Positions 25,331 to 33,604 of a stretch of 42,500 nt of DNA are shown here, piece after piece. Every line of letters starts with the position of its first letter. Position 1 is the first letter of the stretch. The translations under genes and the position numbers were made by a program. Below the pieces are notes generated by a model, which did no database searches, was not told the DNA's origin, and saw nothing but the letters and a program-made list of their open reading frames with translations. Source of the stretch: Methylobacterium currus (lineage in GTDB: Bacteria > Pseudomonadota > Alphaproteobacteria > Rhizobiales > Beijerinckiaceae); assembly GCF_003058325.1 (NCBI RefSeq), contig NZ_CP028843.1, forward strand, positions 3,092,501-3,135,000. Direction: 5' to 3'.

Positions 25331-26668
25331 ATGGGCGAGTTCTCTCGCGGTGGGCCTTCCCGCCGCCGCATCCTGGCATCCGGCGCCGCCGCGGCCGGCC
25401 TCGGTCTCATGGGCGCACGCCCGGCCTTCGCGGCCGTGGACTGGAAGCGCCATGCCGGCACCACCCTCGAGGTCAACCTGATCAAGGGGCCGCGGGGCGA
25501 CCTGCTCCAGCGCCATGCCGCCGAGTTCACCGCGCTCACCGGGATCAAGGTCTCCTCCGAGGTGATCCCCGAGCAGCAGCAGCGCCAGAAGATCGTCATC
25601 GAGCTGACCTCCGGCCGGCCGAGCTTCGACGTGGTCCACCTGAGCTATCACGTGCAGAAGCGCCAGTTCGACAAGGCCGGCTGGCTCGCCGACCTATCGG
25701 GGTTCCTCAAGGACCCGAATCTGACCGAGCCGACGCTGAAGGAGGCCGATTTCAGCGCGGCCGGCCTGCAATACGCCAAGACGCCGAACGGCGAGATGCG
25801 CTCGCTGCCGCTCTCGGTCGACTACTTCATCCTGTACTGGAACAAGGAGCTGTTCCAGAAGAAGAACGTCGCTTATCCCGAAACCTTCGACGACATGATG
25901 CGGGCGGCCGAGACCCTGACCGACCCGAAGGCCAGCACCTACGGCTTCGTCGGACGGGGCCTGCGCAACGCCAACATGGCGCTGTGGGGCGCGTTCTTCC
26001 TCGCCTATGGCGGCCGCTTCCTCGACGACAAGGGCAACCTCCTGATCGACGGCCCGGAGGCCGTCGAGGCGACGAAGCTCTATCAGCGCCTCCTGACCAA
26101 GACCGCGCCCCCCGGCGTCGTCGGATTCAACTGGATGGAGTCGATGGCGGCCTTCACGCAGGGGAGGGCGGCGATGTGGCTCGACGGCGTCGGCTGGGCG
26201 CCGCCGCTGGAGGATCCGAACGCCTCCCGCGTCGTCGGCAAGGTCGGGTACGCGGTGGTGCCGAAGGGTCCGAAGGACCACGCCTCCGCCACCTACGGCG
26301 ACGGCATCGGCGTCGCGGCGGCGAGCACCAAGAAGGAGGCGGGCTACCTCTACTGCCAGTGGGCGGTCTCGAAGCTGATGGGCGCGCGCCTGCTCCAGGC
26401 CGGCGGCGGCGTGCCGTTCCGCGACTCGATCCTCAGCGACGCCGAGGTGCAGCAGGGCGTGAAGATGCCGCGCGAGTGGCTCGATTCGGTGATCGGCTCG
26501 GCGAAGATCAGCAAGCTCGGCCTGCCGGTGGTGGTGCCGGTGGCGGAGTTCCGCGACATCGTCGGCTCCGCCGTCACCGCCACCTTGTCGGGAGCCGACC
26601 CGGCGACCGAGCTGAAGAAGGCGGCCGAGCAGTACCGGCCCATCCTCGAGCGCAGCGAGAAAGCCTGA
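25331..26668 (+). CDS. Sugar ABC transporter periplasmic binding protein (CUT1, family 1)
   Basis: The 445-residue solute-binding protein has a Tat-type signal (SRRRILASGAAAAGLGLMG, mature end near PAFAA). The fold matches family 1 carbohydrate binders: LLQRHAAEFTALTGIKVSSEVIPEQ near 53-77 and the hinge segments IDGPEAVEATKLYQRLL and MGVG-like WLDGVGWAPP. The ligand is probably a sugar or polyol but is not determined. It is the first gene of a three-gene operon; its stop shares one base with the next start. AAGGG 8 bases before ATG 25331 supports this start. No ATPase gene follows. Confidence 0.92.
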   Translation: MGEFSRGGPSRRRILASGAAAAGLGLMGARPAFAAVDWKRHAGTTLEVNLIKGPRGDLLQRHAAEFTALTGIKVSSEVIPEQQQRQKIVIELTSGRPSFDVVHLSYHVQKRQFDKAGWLADLSGFLKDPNLTEPTLKEADFSAAGLQYAKTPNGEMRSLPLSVDYFILYWNKELFQKKNVAYPETFDDMMRAAETLTDPKASTYGFVGRGLRNANMALWGAFFLAYGGRFLDDKGNLLIDGPEAVEATKLYQRLLTKTAPPGVVGFNWMESMAAFTQGRAAMWLDGVGWAPPLEDPNASRVVGKVGYAVVPKGPKDHASATYGDGIGVAAASTKKEAGYLYCQWAVSKLMGARLLQAGGGVPFRDSILSDAEVQQGVKMPREWLDSVIGSAKISKLGLPVVVPVAEFRDIVGSAVTATLSGADPATELKKAAEQYRPILERSEKA

Positions 26669-27597
26669 TGGCCCGGGCCGGCCTCGCGCCATCGACCGTC
26701 GCGCTGGCGCCTACCGAGGCGCCGGCTTCCCGCTGGCGCCCGCCGGGCTACTGGCCCTTCGTGGTGCCGGCCCTGGTCGTCGTCGTCGGGGTGATCGTCT
26801 TCCCCTGGGCCTTCACCCTGTGGATGAGCCTGCACGAGTGGAAGGTCGGGGCCGACCCGGCCTTCGTCGGCCTGTCGAACTACGCGAGGCTTCCCACCGA
26901 TCCGCGCTTCCTCGACGCGGTGTGGCAGACCCTGGTCTATACCGCGCTCTCGGTGGTGCTGCCCCTGATCCTCGGCACGCTGGCGGCCTGCGTGTTCCAC
27001 GCCAGGTTCCCCTTGCGCGGCTTCCTGCGCGGCGTGTTCATCCTGCCGATGATGGCGACCCCCGTCGCCATCGCGCTCGTCTGGACCATGATGTTCCACC
27101 CCCAGCTCGGGGTGCTGAACTACCTGCTGTCGCTGGTCGGCATCCCGCCCCAGCTCTGGGTGTTCCACCCCGCGACGGTGATCCCGTCGCTGGTGCTGGT
27201 CGAGACCTGGCAGTGGACGCCGCTCGTGATGCTGATCGTGCTCGGCGGCCTCGCGGCCCTGCCGACCGAGCCCTATGAGAGCGCGCAGATCGACGGCGCC
27301 TCGCTCTGGCAAGTGTTCCGCCACATCACCCTGCCGCTGGTCGCGCCGTTCCTGTTCGTCGCCGCGATGATCCGGATGATCGACGCGGTGAAGAGCTTCG
27401 ACATCATCTTCGCGATCACCCAGGGCGGGCCCGGCACGGCCTCGGAGACGATCAACATCTACCTCTACAGCGTCGCCTTCGCGTATTACGACGTCGGCTA
27501 CGGCTCGGCGATCGCCGTGGTGTTCTTTCTCCTCATCATCGCGCTGGCCGCCGCCCTGCTGGTGGTCCGCAAGCGCACGCAAGGGGCGGTCGGATGA
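26668..27597 (+). CDS. Sugar ABC transporter permease 1 (MalF-like)
   Basis: The 309-residue inner-membrane protein has about six transmembrane helices, the first near WPFVVPALVVVVGVIVFPWAF. The EAA loop that contacts the ATPase reads YESAQIDGASLWQVFRHITLPLVAP. It forms the channel with the next gene product. Start ATG 26668 overlaps the previous stop by one base, and its own stop overlaps the next start by four bases (ATGA), so translation of the three is coupled. The hallmark length and position match CUT1 family inner-membrane components. Confidence 0.93.
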   Translation: MARAGLAPSTVALAPTEAPASRWRPPGYWPFVVPALVVVVGVIVFPWAFTLWMSLHEWKVGADPAFVGLSNYARLPTDPRFLDAVWQTLVYTALSVVLPLILGTLAACVFHARFPLRGFLRGVFILPMMATPVAIALVWTMMFHPQLGVLNYLLSLVGIPPQLWVFHPATVIPSLVLVETWQWTPLVMLIVLGGLAALPTEPYESAQIDGASLWQVFRHITLPLVAPFLFVAAMIRMIDAVKSFDIIFAITQGGPGTASETINIYLYSVAFAYYDVGYGSAIAVVFFLLIIALAAALLVVRKRTQGAVG

Positions 27598-28418
27598 GTC
27601 TCCGCTGGCTCCTCAAGCAGGCCGCCCTGCTCTTCGCCGTCCTGGTGATCGTCTCGCCGGTGATCCTGTTCTTCGTCTGGATGCTGTCGCTCTCGGTCAA
27701 GTACGAGATCGACAATGCCGCCTATCCGCCGATCCTCATCCCCGAGCGCTTCGCCTGGAAGAATTACGTCGACGTGCTCGAGTCGAACCGGTTCTCGACC
27801 TACTTCCTCAACAGCCTGCTGGTGACCGGCACCGCCACGGGGCTAGCGCTCCTCGTCGGGGTGCCCGCCGGCTACGGCATCGCCCGGATGAAGGCCGCCA
27901 AGGCCGCGGTCGTGATCCTGGTCGCCCGCATCACGCCGGGCCTGTCCTACCTCATCCCACTCTTCCTGCTGTTCCAGTGGCTCGGGCTCCTCGGCACGCT
28001 CTGGCCACAGATCATCATCCATCTCGTCGTCACGGTGCCGATCGTGATCTGGATCATGATCGGCTATTTCGAGACCACGCCGATGGAGCTGGAGGAAGCC
28101 GCCGTCATCGACGGGGCGAGCCGCTGGCAGGTGTTTCGCTACGTCGCGCTGCCGATCGCCAAGCCCGGCATCGCGGTCGCGATGATCCTGGCGGTGATCT
28201 TCTCCTGGAACAACTTCGTGTTCGGCATCGTGCTCGCCGGGCGCGAGACCCGCACCCTGCCGGTCGCGGTCTACAACATGATCTCGTTCGATCAGCTGAG
28301 CTGGGGACCGCTCGCCGCGGCGGCGCTCATCGTCACCCTGCCGGTCCTGGTGCTGACGGTGTTCGCCCAGCGCCAGATCGTCGCCGGGCTGACGGCGGGG
28401 GCGGTGAAGGGGGGGTGA
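27594..28418 (+). CDS. Sugar ABC transporter permease 2 (MalG-like)
   Basis: A 274-residue inner-membrane protein with about six helices and the EAA loop LEEAAVIDGASRWQVFRYVALPIAKPG. The first helix starts near LLKQAALLFAVLVIVSP. It pairs with the preceding permease. It ends the operon: a weak hairpin follows at 28478 and the next gene on this strand has its own promoter-like site. Since no ATPase is found within the cluster, the complex must borrow one encoded elsewhere. Confidence 0.93.
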   Translation: MSLRWLLKQAALLFAVLVIVSPVILFFVWMLSLSVKYEIDNAAYPPILIPERFAWKNYVDVLESNRFSTYFLNSLLVTGTATGLALLVGVPAGYGIARMKAAKAAVVILVARITPGLSYLIPLFLLFQWLGLLGTLWPQIIIHLVVTVPIVIWIMIGYFETTPMELEEAAVIDGASRWQVFRYVALPIAKPGIAVAMILAVIFSWNNFVFGIVLAGRETRTLPVAVYNMISFDQLSWGPLAAAALIVTLPVLVLTVFAQRQIVAGLTAGAVKGG

Positions 28419-28477
28419 GGGGGTGTCGTCCCGATCCCCGACCGAGCCTGCTCGAACCACCCGGCCCCGTCATCCCA

Positions 28478-28498
28478 CCCTCGACCTCGTCCCGAGGG
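28478..28498 (+). terminator. Weak hairpin after the sugar ABC operon
   Basis: CCCTCG (28478-28483) and CGAGGG (28493-28498) form a 6-bp stem with a 9-base loop about 60 bases past the stop codon. Only CCTGTTT follows, so this is a weak candidate. Confidence 0.3.
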
Positions 28499-28562
28499 CC
28501 TGTTTGAGCACCTGCTCTCACGGTGGCGTGTCGAGGGAGCCGCGCTGGACTGATCCAATCGA

Positions 28563-28591
28563 TTGACAGGCGGTCCGAACAGGCGAAGCAT
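28563..28591 (+). promoter_or_regulatory. Candidate promoter for the mtoX-like gene
   Basis: A consensus TTGACA (28563-28568), 17-base spacer and AAGCAT (28586-28591) lie 110-138 bases before the start codon at 28701, giving a leader of about 100 bases. Confidence 0.5.
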
Positions 28592-28611
28592 GGATGGTCT
28601 GATGATCGGAA

Positions 28612-28626
28612 CCATGCCGCGCATGG
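28612..28626. promoter_or_regulatory. Dyad downstream of the candidate mtoX promoter
   Basis: CCATGC-CGC-GCATGG is a perfect 6-bp dyad with 3-base spacer, about 14 to 28 bases after the expected transcription start, a position suited to repressor binding. The binding protein is unknown. Confidence 0.35.
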
Positions 28627-28700
28627 CGTAGTCGTGAACAGTCAAGCCACGACCGGCAGACCCGCGGCGACATCGGTCATGCGTGCGAGAGGAGGTGTCC

Positions 28701-30020
28701 ATGCCGGGAAACCGCGCAACCCCACGCCGCCGGATCGCCCTCATGCTGTGCGCCGCCACATCCCTGCTGGCCGCGGCGCCGGCGCAGGCCGACGAGACCT
28801 GCCAATCGCCCTACATGGCGAAGATCACCGGCATCGAGGACTTCGTCTATGTCTGGACCCTCGGGGTCGAAGGGGTGGGCGACGGTTCGGACAAGCTCGT
28901 CACGGTCGATGCCCGTGAATCGTCCCCCACCTTCGGCAAGCCGATCCATGCCGCTCCGGTCGGCGGCCGGCACGAGGCGCATCACGGCGGCTTCACCGAC
29001 GACCGGCGTCACTTCTGGGCCGCCGGCCTGTCGGACAGCCGGATCTTCATCTTCGACGTCGCGAGCGATCCGGCCAAGCCCCGGCTCGTCAAGGTGATCG
29101 GCGATTTCGTCGAGAGAAGCGGCGGCGCGGCCGGCCCGCACGGCGCCTACGCGCTGCCCGGCCGCATGCTGATCCCGAGCCTGTCGAACCGGAACGGCAC
29201 CGGCCGGGCGGCGCTCGTCGAGTACTCGAACGAGGGCGACTACCTCGCGACGCACTGGCTGCCGACCGATGCCGAGCCGAACGGGGCGCGGATCGAGGCC
29301 GAGGCGGACGGCTACGGCTACGACGCCCGCGTGCTGCCGCGCCGCAACGCCATGCTCACCTCGTCCTTCACCGGGCTCGAGAACTATATGCGCCCCCTCG
29401 GCGACCTGATGAAGGACGGCGAGGCGATGAAGCGGTTCGGGCAGACGATGGTGCTGTGGGACTTCCACGCCCGCAAGCCCCGCACCGTGCTGAGCGTGCC
29501 CGGGGTGCCGCTGGAGATCCGCTGGGCCTGGGGACCGCAGCACACCTACGCCTTCACCTCGACCGCCCTGACCTCGAAGCTCTGGCTGGTGCGGGAGGAC
29601 GAAGCCGGCGCCTGGAGCGCCAAGCCGGTGGCCGAGATCGGCGACCCGGCGCGCCTGCCGGTGCCCGTCGACATCAGCCTCTCGGCCGATGACCGCACGC
29701 TGTTCGTCGACACCTTCATGGACGGCACCACCCGCGTCTTCGACGTCTCCGATCCCGACCGGCCGCGGCAGATCTACGAGAAAAAGATCGGCGCGCAGCT
29801 CAACATGGTCTCGCAGAGCTGGGACGGCAAACGGATCTACTACACCAGCTCGCTCCTGGCGAACTGGGACAAGACAGGGGCGGAGAACGAGCAGTTCCTC
29901 AAGGCCTATACGTGGAACGGCAAGGAACTGTCGCCGCGCTTCGCGATCGACTTCACGGCCGAGCGGCTCGGGCGACCGCACATGATGGCGTTCGGCGCCG
30001 CCTCGCTCTACGGGCCGTGA
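28701..30020 (+). CDS. mtoX: Methanethiol oxidase-like SBP56 (selenium-binding protein) family
   Basis: The 439-residue protein belongs to the SBP56/selenium-binding protein family, whose bacterial form MtoX oxidises methanethiol to formaldehyde, H2S and H2O2 with a copper cofactor. A signal peptide (RRRIALMLCAATSLLAAAPAQA, possibly Tat because of the arginines) puts it in the periplasm. Family marks include TCQSPYMAKITG (33-44), GGRHEAHHGGF (88-98; His91, His94, His95 as likely metal ligands), GPHGAY (145-150) and the beta-propeller repeats. GAGGAGGT 5 bases before ATG 28701 is an excellent ribosome site. A SCO1 copper chaperone gene follows by 5 bases, as known for mtoX-senC in Hyphomicrobium. 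Substrate assignment rests on family and context. Confidence 0.88.
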   Translation: MPGNRATPRRRIALMLCAATSLLAAAPAQADETCQSPYMAKITGIEDFVYVWTLGVEGVGDGSDKLVTVDARESSPTFGKPIHAAPVGGRHEAHHGGFTDDRRHFWAAGLSDSRIFIFDVASDPAKPRLVKVIGDFVERSGGAAGPHGAYALPGRMLIPSLSNRNGTGRAALVEYSNEGDYLATHWLPTDAEPNGARIEAEADGYGYDARVLPRRNAMLTSSFTGLENYMRPLGDLMKDGEAMKRFGQTMVLWDFHARKPRTVLSVPGVPLEIRWAWGPQHTYAFTSTALTSKLWLVREDEAGAWSAKPVAEIGDPARLPVPVDISLSADDRTLFVDTFMDGTTRVFDVSDPDRPRQIYEKKIGAQLNMVSQSWDGKRIYYTSSLLANWDKTGAENEQFLKAYTWNGKELSPRFAIDFTAERLGRPHMMAFGAASLYGP

Positions 30021-30025
30021 CGCCG

Positions 30026-30703
30026 ATGCGAAAGATCCCGCTCCCTGGCCTCGCGGCTTTCCTCCTCGGCGCCGCTTTCGGCGCCTCCGCGCATGAGGGC
30101 CATCAGCCGCGGTCCGAGGCGGCGGCGGTCTTCCCCATCCCGGCGCCGGGGAGCTACCGCCTGCCCCCGATCAAGCCCGCGGCCGGCGGCACCGTCCTCG
30201 ACGACACCGGCCGCCGCAGAGATCTTCTGGACGATGCGCATGCCATCACCGTGCTGGCGCTGATCTACACGCGCTGCGGCGACGTCTGCCCGCTCGCCAG
30301 CGCCGACATGGCCCGGCTGCAGGACCTCGCCGCGAAGGAGCCAGGGCTCGCGCGCCGGATCCGCCTGGTCACGCTGAGCTTCGACCCCGAGCACGACACG
30401 CCGGAGGTGATGCGCCGCTTCGCCGCCGCGTGGCGCTCCGCCGATCCGGCCGCGCCCGCCTGGGCCTTCCTGACGGCGCCCGACCGGGCCGCCCTCGCGC
30501 CGATCCTCGCAGCCTACGGGCAGCGCGTCGATGCGCGGCCTGACGGCGCGCTGAACCACGTCTTCCGCGCCTTCCTGATCGATCCCAAGGCCCGCGTGCG
30601 CAACATCTACAGCCTCGACTTCTTCGAGCCGGCGCTCGTCGTCACCGACATCCGCACGCTGCTGCTCGAGGAATCCGGCCCCGAAGGCGCCGAAGGCCGC
30701 TGA
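30026..30703 (+). CDS. SCO1/SenC family copper chaperone
   Basis: The 225-residue thioredoxin-fold protein has a signal peptide (1-22, ends GASA) and a His-bearing segment HEGHQ at the mature N-terminus. The copper site is Cys84 and Cys88 in TRCGDVC with His178 in LNHVFRAFLID. SCO proteins deliver copper to periplasmic or cytochrome oxidase sites. Here the direct link to the mtoX-like gene (5 bases) points to copper loading of MtoX. ATG 30026 is chosen by the signal-peptide layout; an in-frame GTG at 30017 overlapping the mtoX stop would add three residues. The ribosome site is weak, suggesting translation coupled to mtoX. Confidence 0.9.
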   Translation: MRKIPLPGLAAFLLGAAFGASAHEGHQPRSEAAAVFPIPAPGSYRLPPIKPAAGGTVLDDTGRRRDLLDDAHAITVLALIYTRCGDVCPLASADMARLQDLAAKEPGLARRIRLVTLSFDPEHDTPEVMRRFAAAWRSADPAAPAWAFLTAPDRAALAPILAAYGQRVDARPDGALNHVFRAFLIDPKARVRNIYSLDFFEPALVVTDIRTLLLEESGPEGAEGR

Positions 30704-30728
30704 GCGGAGGCGGGAGGGCGAGACGGCC

Positions 30729-32474
30729 ATGGTCAAGCTCGCGGCCGATCCGCGCCGCTCGCTCTTCGCGAAGTACTGCGTCGTGCTGTTCTCCGCGGTG
30801 GCGCTGCCGCTCTTCGCGAACGGCGCCCTGGAGGCGTGGTTCGGCTATCGCGACCGGCGCGATCAGCTGCACGCCCTGCTCGGCCTGGAGGCGCGCGACG
30901 CCGCCCTCCGCATCCAGGGCTTCATCGACACCATCCGCGAGCAGCTCGGCTGGATGGTGCAGCTGCCCTGGATGCCGGCCGGGGAGGAGACGCAGCGGCT
31001 CGATGCCCTGCGCCTGCTGCGGCAGGTGCCGGCGATCGCGCAGCTCACCCTCGTCGACGGCGAGGGCCGCGAGCGGCTGCAGGTCTCGCGGGTCGGCCTG
31101 ACCCGCGCCGGAAGCGGCGCCGACCGTGCGGGCGATCCGGCGGTGGTGGGAGCCAAGGCAGCCCAGGCCACGATGCCCCGGGTCTGGTACGGGCCCGTGA
31201 CGTATCACCGCGGATCCGAGCCGTTCATGACCGTGGCGGTAGCGGGAAACCGCGCTTCGGTCGGCGTGGCGGTGGCGGAGATCAACCTCAAGCTGATCCG
31301 GGAGGTGATCTCAAGGATCCGCATCGGCGGGACCGGGCAGGCCTTCGTGCTCGACGGGCCGGGCCGGCTCGTCGCCCATCCCGATCTCAGCCTCGTGCTG
31401 CGCGGCGCCGACGATCCGGCGGCGCGCTCCCTCACGACCCTGCGCGCGGACGCGCGGGCAGCCGGCGGCACCGCCACGGGCCGCGACAGCCTCGGGCGCC
31501 GCGTGGTCGCCGCCACGGCGATGGTCCCTGGCGTCGACTGGACGGTGGTGGCGATGCAGCCACTGGCGGAGGCGTTCGGGCCGATCGTGCGGGCGCTCCT
31601 GCGCACCGGCGCGCTGATCCTCCTCGGCCTCCTGTTCGCCGCCGCGCTCGCCTACGGGCTGGCGCGGCGCATGACCGGGCCGATCCGCCTGCTCGAGGAG
31701 GGGACGCAGCGGATCGGCGCCGGGGAGTTCGGGCACCGGATCGCAGTCACGTCGGCGGACGAGCTCGGCCGCCTCGCCGCCCGGTTCAACGCGATGGCGG
31801 GCGAACTCGCCTTGTCGCAGGAGCGGCAGGAGCGCATCGGGCGCCTGCGGCGGTTCCTCGCCCCGCAGGTCGCCGAGCTGGTCGACCGCTGCGGCGACGA
31901 CGGCGTGCTCGACGGGCGGCGCGTCGAGGTGGCGGTGGTCTTCGGCGACCTGCGCGGCTTCACCGCCTTCTCGGCCGCCTCGCCGCCCGAGACGGTCATC
32001 GAGGTGCTGGGCGAGTATTTCGCGGCGCTCGGCGGCGCGATCACGGCGCACGGCGCGACGCTCGTCACCTTCACGGGCGACGGGCTGATGGCGCTGATCA
32101 ACGCGCCGGTGCCGGTCCCGGACCCGGGCGGCACCGCCATCCGGCTCGCACTCGCCATGCAGGCGGTGGTCCGGCCGCTCGCGGCGGCGTGGGACGCGAG
32201 GGGCTTTCGCCTCGGCTTCGGCGTCGGCGCCGCGATGGGACCGGCGACCGTCGGGCGGATCGGCTGCGAGGGCCGCTCCGACTACACGGCGATCGGTCCG
32301 GTGGTGAACCTGGCGGCGCGCCTCTGCGCCGCGGCGGCGGACGGGCAGGTCCTGATCGACGAAGGTCTGGCCGAGGCCGCGCGCGGCGCTTGCACCGTCA
32401 CGCCCCTCGGCACGCTGCCGCTCAAGGGATGGGCGCGGGAGGTGCCGGTCTTCGGCGTCGGCGGCGGGGCGTGA
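30729..32474 (+). CDS. Membrane Cache-HAMP class III adenylate/guanylate cyclase
   Basis: The 581-residue protein has TM1 at about 14-33, an extracytoplasmic dCache-like sensor at about 40-280, TM2 at about 290-312, HAMP 312-365 and a class III cyclase domain 398-575. Metal aspartates fit Asp407 (VFGDLRGFTAF) and Asp451 (FTGDGLMALINAP). In the dimer these would make cAMP or cGMP when the periplasmic ligand binds. It starts 25 bases after the SCO1 gene on the same strand and could be co-transcribed with mtoX-SCO1. Its stop directly abuts the stop of the convergent binding-protein gene. The ligand is unknown; a low-molecular sulfur compound is only a guess from context. Confidence 0.93.
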   Translation: MVKLAADPRRSLFAKYCVVLFSAVALPLFANGALEAWFGYRDRRDQLHALLGLEARDAALRIQGFIDTIREQLGWMVQLPWMPAGEETQRLDALRLLRQVPAIAQLTLVDGEGRERLQVSRVGLTRAGSGADRAGDPAVVGAKAAQATMPRVWYGPVTYHRGSEPFMTVAVAGNRASVGVAVAEINLKLIREVISRIRIGGTGQAFVLDGPGRLVAHPDLSLVLRGADDPAARSLTTLRADARAAGGTATGRDSLGRRVVAATAMVPGVDWTVVAMQPLAEAFGPIVRALLRTGALILLGLLFAAALAYGLARRMTGPIRLLEEGTQRIGAGEFGHRIAVTSADELGRLAARFNAMAGELALSQERQERIGRLRRFLAPQVAELVDRCGDDGVLDGRRVEVAVVFGDLRGFTAFSAASPPETVIEVLGEYFAALGGAITAHGATLVTFTGDGLMALINAPVPVPDPGGTAIRLALAMQAVVRPLAAAWDARGFRLGFGVGAAMGPATVGRIGCEGRSDYTAIGPVVNLAARLCAAAADGQVLIDEGLAEAARGACTVTPLGTLPLKGWAREVPVFGVGGGA

Positions 32475-33512
32475 TCACTCGATGACCGTGTCGGCGCCGA
32501 TGAGGAGCGAGGCCGGAACGGTCAGCCCGAAGGCGGCGGCGGTCCGCAGGTTCACGAACAGCTCGACCTTCGTGACGAGCTGCACCGGCAGGTCGGCGGG
32601 CCGCTCGCCCCTGAGGATCCGGCCGGTGTAGAGGCCGGCCAGCCGATGGGTCTGCGTGAAGTCGCCGCCATAGCTCATCAGGCCGCCGGCCAGCGGAAAA
32701 TCCCGCGTCTGCGTGACCGCCGGCAGGGCGTGGCGGAGCGCGAGATCGGCCAGCAGCCGGCTGCGCAGGGCGAAGTAGGGATCGGAGGTGAAGACGAGCC
32801 CCGCGGGCCGCCGCGCCGCGGCGCCCGCGAAGATCGGCTCGAAATCCGCCTCGCTTCCGACCGGGGAGGCCTGGAGCCGCACGCTCAAGCTCTCGGCGGC
32901 CTCGTGCAGGGAGCGCAGCTGCGCGGGCGTGGTCGGGCTCGTCGGGTTGAACGCCACCGCGAAGGTGGAGGCGCCCGGCACGGCCTCGTGCAGGAATTCC
33001 AGCCGCTTGCCCGACACCTCGACGCTGAGGCTCGACACGCCCGTGAGGTTGCCGTGCGGGCGCGCGAGGTCCTGCACGACGCCGAGCGCGACCGGGTCGC
33101 CGCCCATCTCGAAGATGACCGGGATCGTCGTGGTGGCGGCCTTCGCGGCGAGCGCCGCGGGCGCGCCGCCGGTCGCGGCCAGCACCGCGACCCCGCGCGC
33201 GACCAGCTCCTGCGCGAGGCCGGGCAGCCGCTCGTAGCGCCCCTCGGCCCAGCGAAAAACGATCGCGACGTCGCGCCCCTCAACGAGGCCCGTTTCGGCG
33301 AGGCCGTCGCGGAAGGCGGCGAGCCGGCTGGCGAAGGGCTCGGGCGATTCGGGGGCGAGATAGCCGATGACGGGCAGGGCCGGATCCGCCTGCGCCTGCG
33401 CCTGCGCCGCGCGCGGGAGGGCGACCGTTCCCCCGAGCCAGGCGAGGACGTCGCGCCGCCTCACCGGCGAGGCGGAGCGGGAATCCCCGGAGCATCGGTG
33501 CGGCGTCGTCAT
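32475..33512 (-). CDS. Orphan ABC substrate-binding protein (ABC_sub_bind family)
   Basis: The 345-residue protein has a Tat-like signal (VRRRDVLAWLGGTVALPRAAQA) and a periplasmic binding fold of the PF04392 type: IGYLAPESPEPFASRLAAFRDGLAETGLVEGRDVAI, FEMGGDPVALGVV, FVNLRTAAAFGLTVP near the end. Such proteins usually pair with TrpX-type permease and ATPase, but none is present, so it may act as a soluble sensor partner or feed a remote transporter. It converges on the cyclase gene with zero bases between stops. No clear ribosome site precedes its start. Confidence 0.9.
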   Translation of the reverse strand: MTTPHRCSGDSRSASPVRRRDVLAWLGGTVALPRAAQAQAQADPALPVIGYLAPESPEPFASRLAAFRDGLAETGLVEGRDVAIVFRWAEGRYERLPGLAQELVARGVAVLAATGGAPAALAAKAATTTIPVIFEMGGDPVALGVVQDLARPHGNLTGVSSLSVEVSGKRLEFLHEAVPGASTFAVAFNPTSPTTPAQLRSLHEAAESLSVRLQASPVGSEADFEPIFAGAAARRPAGLVFTSDPYFALRSRLLADLALRHALPAVTQTRDFPLAGGLMSYGGDFTQTHRLAGLYTGRILRGERPADLPVQLVTKVELFVNLRTAAAFGLTVPASLLIGADTVIE

Positions 33513-33604
33513 CCCAGGCCATCCGAGGTGCCGTGCAGGATAGGGACGTTCGCGCGGGCGGCGAAATCAGATTTGAGAATCGCGGCCCGTGCGGACGGCC
33601 GGCG

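Noticed and set aside
23425..25599. Very long leftward open frame opposite the HxlR and kinase genes
   Set aside because: It is an antisense shadow caused by high GC; the forward frames encode complete HxlR and histidine kinase domains.
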